Of a stretch of 64,000 nt of DNA, positions 13,401 through 24,826 are shown piece after piece. The notes under the pieces are model-generated. The model searched no databases. It was given only the letters and a program-made list of their open reading frames with translations, and was not told the origin of the DNA. Each line of letters begins with the position of its first letter. Position 1 is the first letter of the stretch. This DNA comes from Mactra quadrangularis (lineage: Eukaryota > Mollusca > Bivalvia > Venerida > Mactridae). The stretch is taken from NCBI GenBank assembly GCA_025267735.1, contig CM046304.1, positions 682,001-746,000 of the forward strand, given 5' to 3'. The translations under genes and the position numbers were made by a program.

Positions 13401-15382
13401 TCAAAATTTTTGATTTAAGAAGAAGAATGTCCTTATTTTAAGATCATTCTGCTATCAGGAACATCAATTTTGATTGTCCTAATAACTGAACTTAATTGTT
13501 CCTCGTATCCAGCAAAACGACAAGACGTTGTCAAGAAGTAAGGGTCGTTATTTCAGGGTCTCAATTATTAATGGAGGGTTTGAAACAAGCTCGAACACAA
13601 TATTTTAATTTTTAAGATGTAGGCACCCAACATGTGAAACGTTGGATTGTAACAATGGTTATGTGAACTGACCGTCGTATAAGAATAAGCTTGAAATCAA
13701 ACAATACAAAATCTGGCACAATAAATACGGGTTCGTCACTCTAATGTACTTATTTTCTAAACTTTGACATTTTAAAACAAGTTCCAACGACGAAGTTGGC
13801 ATAATATTCATATAGAAACAATTAAATACATTATTATGTAATATAGGAGCGAGCGTGATGACATTTAGACATCGTAAAACAAGCAAGCCAATATAATTGT
13901 ACACTGAAGATACTATACTTGACTGAAATTTTAAACCAGCAACTATGGTGGCTGATTTACGCCATGTCGCATTGTCGTCAGCGAAGTGCCACATACGAAA
14001 ATATGGTCTTTTGGTCGTATCTTCGTCCCGGGGGAAAACCCACAATCATACGACATTTTAATCATTTGTCGTGTTTATGCCTTAATTTTGTCGCATATTT
14101 GTATTTTCGTCTCAGACGCCGTTGGACGACAATGAGACATGGCATAAATCCGCCACCATAGCAAACCATATTACATAATAGTATTAGACATTTGATCTTA
14201 AACTTAATGTAGCTGGTCACACTATGTGGAACGTGACAACATGCGTTCTTATTCACATTAAACTTTGTTAAGCTATATAGTGCAAAACAATATTAAGTGC
14301 AGAAGCACTATGTCATTTAATATGAATGTATCATTTAACATGGAAATCACTTTATTAACTGTACAAACTCTTTCGTTCAACATGAAAGCATATCGATAGC
14401 TTATCAGTTGCATTACCTACCGAAGTTTGAAACGTTCCAGTGGCCATACAGAACACACCAGCACAATCAGGCCATACACGAGGCACAATGTCTTTAAATC
14501 CACATTGAAACTCATATCTTAGTAAATTGGCCCTTTCTCTGTCTGGCCCCTTTAATGCATTGTTCAGAGTTTGTCTAACATTTGAACACAGAATTATTTT
14601 ATCACTTAAAGCGCCATTTTCAATATCATCACAGACCTGCTCCCATCTTCTCTCTAAAGTTTGTAGAAACAAAAGCGCCATCTGCGCCGTGGCAAAATAT
14701 AAGTTACAAATGTCTTCATATTTAACACCAAATACAATATTTATATATATAACAGTGTCATCATCTACGTCATGTAATACGTCAGGGACGATGTATGAGT
14801 TCATTGAATATTTTGAAAATAAACCGGATATTGGTCCACTTGCGATACCGGAAGCACTGCTCTGTATTTTTGGTGCAAACTTTAATGCCAACCAGTGGCG
14901 CAAGTAATTATTTTTCGACACTAATAATGACTTCCTTTGTGCTAATAATAACCATCGAGCAGCAGTTTGTTTCATAATTTGTAAAGATTTGGGGAACATT
15001 TTACTTTGACCGGAAGTTGTTCCGGAAGTGAGCGCGATGTAATCAACTAATCCAGGAAAGAACACATTCTCACTTCCGGTCTGCTCGATTTTACTCGCGC
15101 ACTTTTCATAATCTTTATACTTTGTTAATGGCGTCTTGGAACGAAACTCCTCCTCACTTTGAACTTTCTCTAAACCAAATTTTCTAAGAACTTCCGTGTT
15201 TATATTTTGTTTCAAAATATTTCTAAGTAATGCTTGCTGTTGTGCATGGACATTTTTACTCATCTTTTCAAACATCAATTCAACAAAGAAGCCAACAGTT
15301 AACATAATTTTCTGACTCAAATACTGTTGACATAATCCACGAAGAGTCACATATTGACCAGGATGAAGTCTTTGTATATCAA
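7198..15382 (-). CDS. GH3-family acyl-adenylate ligase-like protein (GHDC-like), 3' end outside window
   Basis: Five exons join in phase on the minus strand: 15382-14421, 13249-13046, 11293-11166, 10666-10524 and 7268-7198, giving about 502 codons. Motifs follow the GH3 order: ALTSGTTSGQSKMFP (adenylate-binding loop) in the first visible exon, FHASTETFYGINL in the second, GIYRYRSEDIVQI in the third, and LAGEKVPEVLVSDS plus the C-terminal FVFIEIRHDE strand after that. GH3 enzymes adenylate a carboxylic acid and conjugate it to an amino acid; the substrate of animal members is not settled. The 5' boundary is uncertain: the frame stays open upstream with no ATG, and a candidate acceptor (cag-like, ending ATAG) precedes 15382, so an upstream first exon is likely. 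The usual last exon (the short C-terminal GSI-type segment) was not found between 1 and 7197 and probably lies beyond the window. The canonical YRYRxGD is YRYRSED here. Introns carry several MITEs. Confidence 0.85.
7408..7447. repeat. (AAT)n microsatellite with a possible LINE tail
   Basis: About 12 AAT units, followed by AAAGACTTTATTTTAAGAGG. This looks like the 3' tail of a non-LTR retrotransposon on the minus strand, but no coding remnant was seen. Confidence 0.7.
7450..8204. other. GH3 intron, no gene seen
   Basis: AT-rich. A short palindromic stretch near 7580-7640 repeats the word AACTAGTTA. Nothing coding. Confidence 0.5.
8205..8385 (-). mobile_element. tRNA-derived SINE
   Basis: The minus strand begins GCGTCGATAGCGCAGTTGGT and has the B-box-like GGGTTCGGAT, then the shared SINE body (TTTCCTGGACC, ACGGCGT). 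GACCATTATA is locally repeated near 8277-8312. Confidence 0.8.
8454..8812. mobile_element. Foldback MITE with CATTCGGAAC termini
   Basis: The left end CATTCGGAACACCTCCAC is the inverse of the right end GCCGAGGAGTTCCGAATG. A 73-bp relative with the same termini is at 50669-50741. Confidence 0.8.
9780..9990. repeat. Short tandem repeat shared with nuclear receptor intron 1
   Basis: Three diverged units contain AATCACAGTCCG, AATGATAAA and ACGCTACATTCGGA in order. The reverse complement of the same unit is tandem at 55400-55730. Confidence 0.7.
10137..10488. mobile_element. MITE with CAGTCCCATAAA termini
   Basis: CAGTCCCATAAA at the left is inverted as TTTATGGGACTG at the right. The interior is rich in CCGTACGGGT words in both orientations. 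It lies 36 bp from the GH3 exon at 10524. No clear target duplication was found. Confidence 0.75.
11294..13045. other. GH3 intron
   Basis: No gene. A diverged fragment near 12150-12310 belongs to a repeat also seen at about 9540, 34300, 43580 and 50795 (core AAAATCAGCATTAATTAGTT, end AACTTTTGGAGG). Confidence 0.5.
13943..14161. mobile_element. MITE with 38-bp inverted termini and CAA flanks
   Basis: The left end CTATGGTGGCTGATTTACGC matches, inverted, the right end GCATAAATCCGCCACCATAG. The similarity runs about 38 bp. CAA is present on both sides (13940-13942, 14162-14164). Confidence 0.85.
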
Positions 15383-15482
15383 CTATGATGACAAAAGTTA
15401 TTGTATGAAATATCAACCATAGATCTGCAAATAAACGAGAATAAAAAACATATTAAGAATAATAAAAACAGGCAAAAGCGAG

Positions 15483-15771
15483 CAGGGGCGGATCCAGGAT
15501 TTTTTTCTAGGGGGGGGGGGGTCCAAACTTTTCGGGGGGGGGGGTTCCAAACCTCAAACCACAACCACATTATACACATTTTGCAGAAAAAATACTACAT
15601 ATTGATAATAAAAAACTACATTAACATTAAATCTTTGTAAAGGACCGAGAAAAATTGCTTCATGCTACTTAAAAATGACTTACCGGTAAGAAATACACTA
15701 ATGGAATGGTACATTTTCCATATTCTAGGGGGCTCCGGACCCCCCTGACCTCCTCGCTGGATCCGCTAATG
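15483..15771. mobile_element. GGGGCGGATCC-family MITE
   Basis: The termini are CAGGGGCGGATCCAGGAT and the inverse CTGGATCCGCTAATG. The flanks are GCGAG and GTGAG (4/5 match, consistent with a 5-bp duplication). The core ACCACAACCACATTATACAC and ATTGCTTCATGCTACTTAAA is shared with the other family members. Confidence 0.85.
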
Positions 15772-15824
15772 GTGAGCGTTTTAATAAAAAATAAATTTTC
15801 AAGTAACACATGCATGTATACTCG

Positions 15825-15898
15825 CGTCCGTAGCGCAGTTGGTAACACGGAAGAATTTTGAATCTAATTTTTGAAGGGGGTACGTGTTCGAATCACAC
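15825..15898 (+). mobile_element. tRNA-like SINE head
   Basis: GCGTCCGTAGCGCAGTTGGT (A-box region) and GTGTTCGAATCAC (B-box region) are about 45 bp apart. The acceptor stem is not complementary, so this is not a functional tRNA. Confidence 0.65.
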
Positions 15899-15899
15899 C

Positions 15900-18325
15900 A
15901 TAAACATGGTGTTTCTGTTAGCAATAACATTTATCTTACTTGCTCAGTGCTTAAGAACCAAGAAACAGACTTGAGAGTGAATGATCTAAGTTGTTTAAAC
16001 TTGTTTCTCGATCAAACTATCATAAATTGTAGAAATAGACATAGACATTGTATACTGGAAAGGTTTAAAAGCGTCAAACAAATCACGAGAATTTGTGGCA
16101 AAAAAAAATCGAGTGAACCGGATGTTAAATCAGATTTTGGCATTACGTACTGTAGCAATTTTCTTTCGAATTTTCTAAGGGTGTTTTACCTAGATAAAAC
16201 GGGAAATATAATTGGTGCTAATGGAAATAATCGACCCACCGGGTTGTTCGAACTGGCCGAGTTTTAACCTTTGATATTTTACTGTAGTTAGTTTGAGCAT
16301 TGTCCAACTGTAGTTATAAAACTTTTTGTCCTTTCGTACCTCCAATATCTTACATGTATAGAATTATGATAATGAATTAAAATATACCGTCAAACAGTCA
16401 CACAAGGTCGAACCCGGGAAATCCATAAACTGGGTTTGAAAACAGGACGGATTTGTGTTGAGGCTCAGAGACGGTGCATTTTGTAGGTAAAAGTTTTTTA
16501 TATACAAACATACGTACCCGGTATTAGAGTGCCTACATAAAACAATAAATAAATCCATCTAAGAAATAAACTACAACCAATAAATAGTCCAAACAACTTT
16601 AATTTGTTGTTTAAATTCATTTTGTTATCCTTGCACAACGTCTAAATGTTTAGATATATTTGGGGAAATCCCGATTTATTTTCATAGTAAACTTTGTTCA
16701 TACAGTTCATCTGGTCATCTGTAGGAAGACTTGCCTCTTGCTAATGTAGATGTACGCATGCCTAATGAATAAATCGTAAAATAAATAAATCCAATGAAAA
16801 TTTTGTCCTCACAATTATTAAAATGAATAAAGCGATATTTTATTTGTAATATAGACTTTATGTATTTATAAACCCGCTTGACATGAATGATTATGCAGTA
16901 AATATAAATAGATTGTGAGTTAATTTGTTTATTCATTGTGTTATATGGACGTTTATCAATGAAACAACATGTTTTTATTTTTTGATAAATTATGAAGGCT
17001 AGCTAAACTAAACAACTTTTTTTTTAAATAACACCTTTGTGGAAGATAATCAACATTAAAACTGTCCGCTCACATTTTTTGGATATTTTGAATTTTCTCC
17101 TTAAAACAAACCAAACTGACCAATGGATTGTTAGAATTATACATAAAAGTCAAATTAAACACTCTAATATAATCTATACCGGCGTTAATTTAAGATTTTC
17201 ATTTGATAAACAATGAACATAAAATCACCAGTTTTTACACTTGTATGTTAATTTGCTCCAAAACTGTCATTGTCAGAACACCAATTAACTGCTTCCAAAA
17301 AGTTACTTGACAATTTTTAGAGATGATAAAAGCTATTTTTTTTTAGTTTAAATTTTTGAACGAACAGTATTATTTATTTTCGATTTACATGGAAGGGTAT
17401 ATTCCGTAATTACTGGTTAATATATGTAAGCGTTCATTTCATTATAAAAACGAATTTCAGAAATTAAAAAGTAAATTAAAAGATTTTTATTAAATCAGTA
17501 GAGCGTGACGTGATTATTTTAAAAGTATGACATGATCTGTATGATTTATTTATACCAGTAAAAAATAAGATAGAGTTTGACATTTTAAGAATTTAACAAA
17601 AAAACTACATTTGTATTTCATCACACGATTATATATCAACGAACATAAAAGTTAATTCAAAATAAAATATACATTTATATGATTTATACATCAATTTCTA
17701 ACAAGTTTTAATTATATCCATTTAAATGTCACATAATTTTTTCTATATTTTGATTAATAGAATTTACATCATATTTAGTCCAAAACCCACTTTTATATCG
17801 AAACCCTAACTGTTCTGCTCTGTTCTGTTCATAACAACCAAAAATATGTTTAGTTCTACAATACTACGAAAAGCACATCTCTGTCATTTTAAACTAAAGA
17901 ATAAAAGATACCACTGTAAAATTTCAATTTCAATCACATGGCAAAACATTTAAACAATTCTAATCCAATAAAATTTTCTAGCAGGTTCGTTGTTACAATG
18001 AAATTGTTTAAAGTAAAAATAACAAATGATAACGTATTTGATAATACAGTTTATATATAGTAACAAATACGTTGTTTTTATTTATATATTCCCACTTGAT
18101 CTTTATACATAAATATATGATACTGAATGAAGAAAGATAATTCATGTATATACAGTAACCTTAAAAAGTATTTTACAATTAATTGTGTGACAAAATTTGT
18201 CGTTAGTCATAACTTCTTGCAATCTGGAAAGTAATAACATGTTTGAAATACCAAGGAACCATTGGCCAATGACAATCAATTCTTTGAATTGGAACAATAT
18301 AAATATACCATTTGTTAATACCACG
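15900..18325. other. Gene-poor AT-rich DNA
   Basis: One 127-codon open frame at 15884-16267 begins inside the SINE head and shows no recognised domain. Otherwise nothing is supported. Confidence 0.5.
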
Positions 18326-18329
18326 TGAT

Positions 18330-18680
18330 CATTTCCGCACGGATTTTCCGTGCATTGCAACTGATTGGAAAGCTTGTCAATTACATGTGTCAATTTCTGC
18401 ACGAGGCGCTCGTGTGTTGTAACTGATTGGAAAGCCTGTCAATTACATGTGTCAATTTCTGCACGAGGCGCTCGTGCGTTGTAACTGATTGGAAAGCTTG
18501 TCAATTACATGTGTCAATTTCTGCACGAAGCGCTCGTGCGTTGTAAATGATTGGAAAGCTTGTCAATTACATGTGTTAATTTCTGCACGAGGCGCTCGTG
18601 TCTTGTAACTTTCTGGAAATCTAGTTAATTTTGTGTGTCAATTTCTACACGGGGCGTCCGTGTCCTGTAATGTATAAGAT
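18330..18680. repeat. 62-bp tandem array, six copies, each with a hairpin
   Basis: The period is exactly 62 bp (hairpins start at 18337, 18399, 18461, 18523, 18585 and 18647). Each unit has a 7-bp stem with a 3-nt loop. Copy 1 is GCACGGA-TTT-TCCGTGC, copy 3 GCACGAG-GCG-CTCGTGC and copy 6 ACACGGG-GCG-TCCGTGT. The rest of the unit is conserved (TTGTAACTGATTGGAAAGCT, TGTCAATTACATGTGTCAAT). Stem changes are mostly paired. Confidence 0.93.
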
Positions 18681-18699
18681 TGAGAACGTTTAGCAGTTT

Positions 18700-19533
18700 G
18701 ATTTAAGCAATTGGATTGGCTGAGAGGGTATCACTGTTGTAGAATTAATTTTAGAATATATATTATGCTAAATCATTCAAATGGAATGAATATTTAGACA
18801 ATAATGTTTTGGTCCAGTAAACTTTCATTCGGTCCAGTAACAATTCCATTTTGCTGTTTTCAGCGGTCAAATTTCCGTACGCGTTTATATGCACGACAAT
18901 ATATGAAAGTCAATTAGAAAATAGATTATATTTATTTCAGCATTATGTTACATACTTTGGTACAAATAATATAATTATACATAATTGAAATGAAATTGAA
19001 TTATACATAATGAAATTGTAGTTATTGTATAGTATTCAGGGTGTGGTTTTGACAGCAACGAGTTCTTATCGTTTTTCGGGCTGAATCTCGCTAGAAAAAA
19101 TAACTTTTAAGGACGGTTTGAAAATTCTTGATGTGACACCTCTCACCATGCAGTGTGACCAGGGCTTAGCCATTTAGTGTGACCGTGGCATAACTAATTT
19201 GTTTGTGTCCCGTTTAAAATAAAAAATCTAAAACCATTTCCCACTTTGCTTTTTGACTGTGTGGTAGGTAGGTCTGTGTTATTTTGACTGTTCTTAATCA
19301 ATAAAAGTACTTACAATTCAACATGTAGACGTTGACAGAACGTTGATTATAATCTAATTATCCTGCATGTTCTAAAGTCAAAATACAGTATTCTTAAAAA
19401 AATCCTTAGATACACTCTCAAGAATGGATAGGTGGGCGGGAGAAAGCCAAGTTCATAAAAAACTTTCATGACCCAATATTATATAGGAATGTAGGACACG
19501 CTTGGGTACAGACAATTTGTTAATGTATTATAA
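18700..19533. other. Intergenic DNA
   Basis: No gene or clear repeat was seen. Confidence 0.5.
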
Positions 19534-19831
19534 CAGGGGCGGATCCAGGATTTTTTTCTAGGGGGTCCGAATTTTTCTAGGGGGTCCGAACTTTTCTAGG
19601 GGGATCCAAACCTCGAACCACAATCACATTATACACATTTTGCAGAAAAATGCAACATTTTGATCATAAAAACTACATAGCCATTAGATTTTTGTTTAGC
19701 ATCGAAAAAAATGCTTCATGCTACTTAAAAATGATTTACGGGCAAGAAATACACTAATAAACAGGTTCATTTTCCAAATTCTAGGGGTGGGGGGGGGTTC
19801 GGACCCCCCTGACCCCCTGGATCCGCCAATG
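19534..19831. mobile_element. GGGGCGGATCC-family MITE
   Basis: It runs from CAGGGGCGGATCCAGGAT to the inverse CTGGATCCGCCAATG. The flanks read TATAA and (G)TATAA. The core is the same as in the 15.5, 42.4 and 54.2 kb copies. Confidence 0.87.
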
Positions 19832-20828
19832 GTATAAAATGATCAAACATCTTAAAAATTATACTAAGTATCTGTAATAGATAGTTTTTGGTAATTCTTA
19901 TAATCATTTTATAAATTGTCATCGTTTTTAAATAATAAGTACAATGTCTTATTTTGGGACCAATATTTCAAGAAGGTATATATGTTACTGAATTGTAACA
20001 AGCATGGGCAGTCAATTGATGCATGTTTATCTTTATTAATATAAAGCAAACTTGCAAAACTAATTATTTCATTTAAAAATGACTTTGAGTGTAAAATGCA
20101 ATAAAACCAAAGCAAGTCATGCTAGATTATTAGCATGCCCCATAAATTGTTGATTTTGCAGTTTTGAAACGAAAGATTATAAGTAGACTTAATAAACTGT
20201 AATTTTGTGTGACCCGGTTATGTTTCACTCCATGGAATATGTAACAATAATTATGACGTGTGAATGCACAAACGCTGACATCAAAACTGACATCGTTTGC
20301 TACCTTTCTGTCACAAAAATCCAGAGTCAGTCATAGAGGATTTGAATAATTTGTTAAAATTGGCCTCAGGACAGATTAACACAATTAACGCTTCCATAAC
20401 TAAACTTTATCAAACAGATTTATTTGTAAATCATATTTTAAATACACTCCTGGTCTTTGCTCAGTTTTTACAAATTTGCAAAATTTGTCAACGCTGCAGA
20501 TAAAATGTTAGTAAGTGCACTTGATAATGAAATGGAAACAGATCACATAAAATTATAAAAATCCGCCCTTTCAATTACTAGTGCTTAAATGATCTAAAAC
20601 GTTAATTAGAGTTGTGTGCAGTAAGGGATAACAAACAAGGTAATTTAGATAAATTCTTACATTAAATATATGAAGCACGATATTTTAATGTAAATGATGC
20701 ACTTAATTAAATGACTAGTACAGTAGAGTTATCCTATAAAGAACACATTTGAAACTGCAAAATCATGTAAATATTTGACGAATTTAAATCCCAAATGCTT
20801 AATTTAAAAAAGAAAAATGTCCCAATAA

Positions 20829-21246
20829 TAGGGGTGTAACAATACGGTAAAAACAGTGTTGCAATATATTGCAATATACAAAACCCGTATTGCAATATAT
20901 TGCAATACATATTATTCTTCGCACATTAATGCAAAGCATGAACTAATGCACGTGTATCAAATTAATTTGACCAACATTACACATAGATATTTGTATTTTC
21001 AAATGATCAACATGTATGAATAAATGTTTGAATAACTTAGAAAAAAAGTTTTGAATGGACTTTCAAAGATAATTATTCTCTCACTTTCACTCTCACATTC
21101 TAACATTCAAATTTCAGATTCTGATATAAACAATCAGAATGAAACATAATTACAAAAACCGGTTCAGAGAAAAACGAACCGGTTAAAAACCGTCAAAATT
21201 CGTATTGCAATATTAACTGGTATATCGGTTAACCGTTACACCCCTA
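20829..21246. mobile_element. hAT-type MITE with TAGGGGTGTAAC termini
   Basis: The left end TAGGGGTGTAACAATACGGT is inverted at the right (…ACCGTTACACCCCTA). Flanks CCCAATAA and CCCAATAT match 7/8, fitting the 8-bp duplication of hAT elements. Runs of TTGCAATA lie in the interior. A second copy is at 49226-49870. Confidence 0.85.
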
Positions 21247-21249
21247 CCC

Positions 21250-22880
21250 AATATTAATACTATCCCGATGTTTGGACCTGCGATTTTAATAGTCCTAATA
21301 GTGGATTTTTACTGTATATACTTCGACAATAACAAATTATTTTGTCCTTGAGAAAGTTTTGTTTAATGATGAATTAGAACGAAAAAAAAAAGAACATTTT
21401 TGCTGATTTAAAACTTAATTGCATGGTGAAAAAGACAAACGATAATTGTATTTTATATCGTCATATTGACACTGTTAGCTTGTAGCATTTACAAATCAAA
21501 GTACTGATAGTAATGTAGGGACGGTGCTACTTGCTTATTTGGGATCTGGCTACTTCTTATTACAGGTCACGATCAGTTGACCTTTCCCCTTATAATATTC
21601 ATGACAAAATTATTATGCTTATTGAATTGTTTACATCATCAATGTGACGTAATCTGCTAAGAACTGAACAATTACCGTCTGTATATAATACTACCGTCAT
21701 ATAAACTCACAAAACTCGGTCTTAAAATAGAAATTCAAAATCATGATGATATTAATAGTATTTGGTCAAGATGAAAGCAATGTATTGATTGGTCATACAA
21801 AGGTCAACTTGACGCTGTGGTATTAGATCTCTATTGGTCACCTTGTAAGATGTCAAGAAATCAATCACTACAGCGGTCTATATGATACACGCTAACAGAG
21901 ATTGCCTTGGTCGTTATATATATGGTCATTTTTATCTGCAATAATTCCATTATCCATGAACTTTTGGAGCTGGCTGTAGATAAAATGAAATGTAAATTAG
22001 ATGCACTTATGTGTTAAGTGACATTTTGACATATTTGCACTTCAGTGTGAATAAACAATTATAATTATGTAGATTTAATGAGTGATTATGTTCACATAGT
22101 GCATGTAACATACATACGGCTGGTGCGGCAGTTATACTCTACTGCATTTGATATACATTTATTATGTGGAAATCTATCTTAAAGGGAAATAACTCTGTAT
22201 CTAGTTTGCCGATGTTAGTTTGTTGATTACCTCCCTTGGTTTCACTCGAGGCAACATGACGGTGTGAAGAATCGACCGGGAAATGAACCCATGACCCCTT
22301 GATTGGAAGTATGACTCAACACCGCTGAGCTGATTGGACAACCTGCTTGTAAATGATTTAAAAAAATGTCTAGTTTTAAACAAAATATTACATAGGCGGA
22401 TCTAAGGGAGGGGGTCCGGATATTATGTAAACACGAGTCCGCGTTAAAGATTTTTTAAAATAAAATGCTCATATCTTGCAAATTGCAAAGTATAATACTC
22501 AATTTGGTTATATTTAACGTGAATCTACAATAAATTGCCATCTTACTGCTTGAGACATTTTCAAACATCCAGATAAGATAGTGTTACGTTTTGTTTCTTT
22601 ACTCCAAACTGAAAATATTTGGGACTGCTCTGAAACGGTACCGGATACCTAGTTTGAATTATTTCATTCGTTTTTTATTCGAAATAATATTTCGCTTTTT
22701 TTCAACTGGACAGAACCACTGGGCAAGTTATGTACGCTGTCGATGTAGAACACAATATCATAAAAAGGAGACAGAAAAACAAATAAACAAAACGACAAAT
22801 AACAAAAACATGAATCAATGTGGTTCCCGCTTTGGAACGGACGGTGACAAATGATTATTAGTACTTCAGTGGGTTTAACC
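21250..22880. other. Intergenic DNA
   Basis: No gene. A tRNA-like minus-strand remnant (CAGCTCAGCGGTGTTGAGTC) lies near 22340-22300 and a GGCGGATC fragment near 22395. Confidence 0.45.
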
Positions 22881-22889
22881 AGGTTCTAG

Positions 22890-23715
22890 GGGGAACACCA
22901 ACTTCTCACCCTCAACTGGTTCATGTTAATTCTTCAAAGAAAGTTTTCACTAAAATAATTAATGCACAAAAATAGCAGCAAGAATGATATTTGACAAAAC
23001 TTATACATCTCCCATTGATCCTCTTTTTATTGAACTGAACTGGCTCCTATTGTTACAGAGATGTCAATTTCATCTGGCAGTACTGATTTACAAAATTATT
23101 AATGGTATGACCCTTGACTATATGCAAAATCTAATTTGTCTATCTAAAACGATAACTATTCTCTAAGTTCAATAAACAGTTTAATGCTAACTCAACCGTT
23201 TTATAAATCCAACTATAGTAAAAAGCAATACAATACAAATCTACATCTGTCTGGAATATTTTACCTCTGAATATAAAAACTGCACCATCTCTGAATAATT
23301 TCCACCATTTACTTAAAACATTCCTATTTCATAACAAATTCAAAAAGGTTTCTAACCTCACCCATTCTCGTAATGCAACTATCTGATATCATCTCGTAAT
23401 GTACTATTTTTTTTTCTTGATAAATACTCCAGATTGCTCCTTAATACTATTGTTGTTTTTTTGGTGTTTTTGTGGGTTTTGTGTGGGGTACGTGCGGGCG
23501 TGTGTGTGTGTGAGTGTGTGGGTGTGGGGTGTGTGTGGGTGTGTGTGTGTGGGGGGGGGTGCGTGTGGGATGTGTGTGGGTGTGTGTGCGTGGAGGTGCT
23601 CTGATATTTCTTGTTTGTATTGTATTATTTGTTAGATCACCTTCTGGTAGATAAGCCTTGCGCTTAAGGAATTTTCATCTCCAAGAAAAGAATTATTATT
23701 ATTATTGTTATTTAA
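22890..23715 (+). mobile_element. 5'-truncated non-LTR retrotransposon (LINE) 3' end
   Basis: Translation gives LVHVNSSKKVF-like and IYKIINGMTLDYMQNL segments, then VWNILPLNIKTAPSLNNFHH and LLKTFLFHNKF. This is the C-terminal signature of CR1/L2/RTE-like reverse transcriptase polyproteins, here with frameshifts. It ends at about 23715 in an (ATT)n tail after a TAAGGAATTTTCATCTCC motif, and a GT-rich tract (23500-23595) interrupts the 3' part. Confidence 0.8.
23498..23595. repeat. (GT)n/G-rich microsatellite
   Basis: Irregular TGTGTGTG and GGGTGTG runs inside the LINE 3' region; the strand is strongly G/T only. Confidence 0.9.
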
Positions 23716-23719
23716 GGTA

Positions 23720-24826
23720 CATTCACTTATTGGGTAAAAACACTTTTCAGTAAAAAAAACACAGTTTAAAATTAGTCAATGAATGAATCTTTCAAATTCT
23801 GGGTTCAAACATTGAAATAAAAACGATTGCCTAAAATGACAATGTATGTAACAATGTTTGATCAAAATATCGAGTAAAAATTGAAGTTTAAACTAATACA
23901 GATCAACAAAATTAAATCATGCGCAAGAACCAATGGTGTAGTTTGATAATTTTTTAAGTGACAGATTTTTACCCTAGACTTGTAAAATACATTTAATCAC
24001 CCCTATGAAACATTTAATTGCATGAATGGTTACATCAACAATTTTCATCAAAAAAGCAAATATGCGTGTATAATGATTTTAACTATGTATTAAATAACTA
24101 CTCATTTCTTCTCCCGAAAATTTTGTTTTTGAATCTGTGAATTTTGTTCAGTTATCATTTTTATCATCTTCAAAATGGCATCTAGTATAGTGCGTACAAA
24201 AAGTGTTTTGGTAAACATTAAAAATGAGACAATTCATTTCAGGGGTAGGCAGTAATGAAATAAAAAAATGTGTAATTCATTTTAACAAATAAGCATGGTT
24301 GATAAACCACCACCACTTGGTAAATCATGCTTGTTATGGTAGAACGCTTTCCATTACACCAACAACTAAGACACAAGTAAAACATATCACAATTCGTTAT
24401 TTTAAAGTCATCCTGGGCATCCCTCGTCGTGGGTTAGTTCATTGTATTGTTATTATAAACAGTGTTTTGTTTTTTGTACGCACTATAGTAAACTTAGTCA
24501 TTTTCAAAATTGTTTTGTGCAGATGATTAAGAGTAAATAAATACGATTCACAAGTCAGTATGGACATTTTGTGTTGTAGAAAGTAACAGCTTCTAGTTTC
24601 TTTTCTGTTGTTTTGATGGTGAAAGATTACGAAAAAAAACCAACTGATTATTTTGGAGGTCATGTGACAATATACCCTGACAAGAAAGATCGATAATCCT
24701 TACATCCGAGCCGAGTATGAAAATAACGAAAGATGGACAATATATAAAAATACTGTGAATGATCAAGTAAAATCTAGCGGTGAAGTTATTTATGAACACA
24801 GTTACAGGAAAAATCTTCGTCAACGA
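23720..24826. other. Upstream region of the NXPE gene
   Basis: A tRNA-like remnant on the minus strand at about 24372-24296 has a relative at 25745-25675 in intron 1. An open frame precedes the ATG from about 24670 without any in-frame start, so it is treated as 5'UTR or upstream sequence. Confidence 0.45.

Noticed and set aside
15828..15898. Possible tRNA gene
   Set aside because: A- and B-box-like words are present but the acceptor stem does not pair, and similar heads are attached to SINE bodies elsewhere.
15884..16267. 127-codon plus-strand open frame
   Set aside because: It begins inside a tRNA-like remnant, shows no domain, and has no supporting splice or composition signal.
18330..18680. 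Tandem tRNA or bacterial-type terminator hairpins
   Set aside because: There is no T-tract after the stems and no tRNA boxes; the 62-bp unit is a eukaryotic satellite with its own hairpin.
24671..24826. Upstream coding extension of the NXPE gene
   Set aside because: The frame is open but has no in-frame ATG after the TGA at about 24666, and the short cytosolic N-terminus from 24827 fits a type II anchor.
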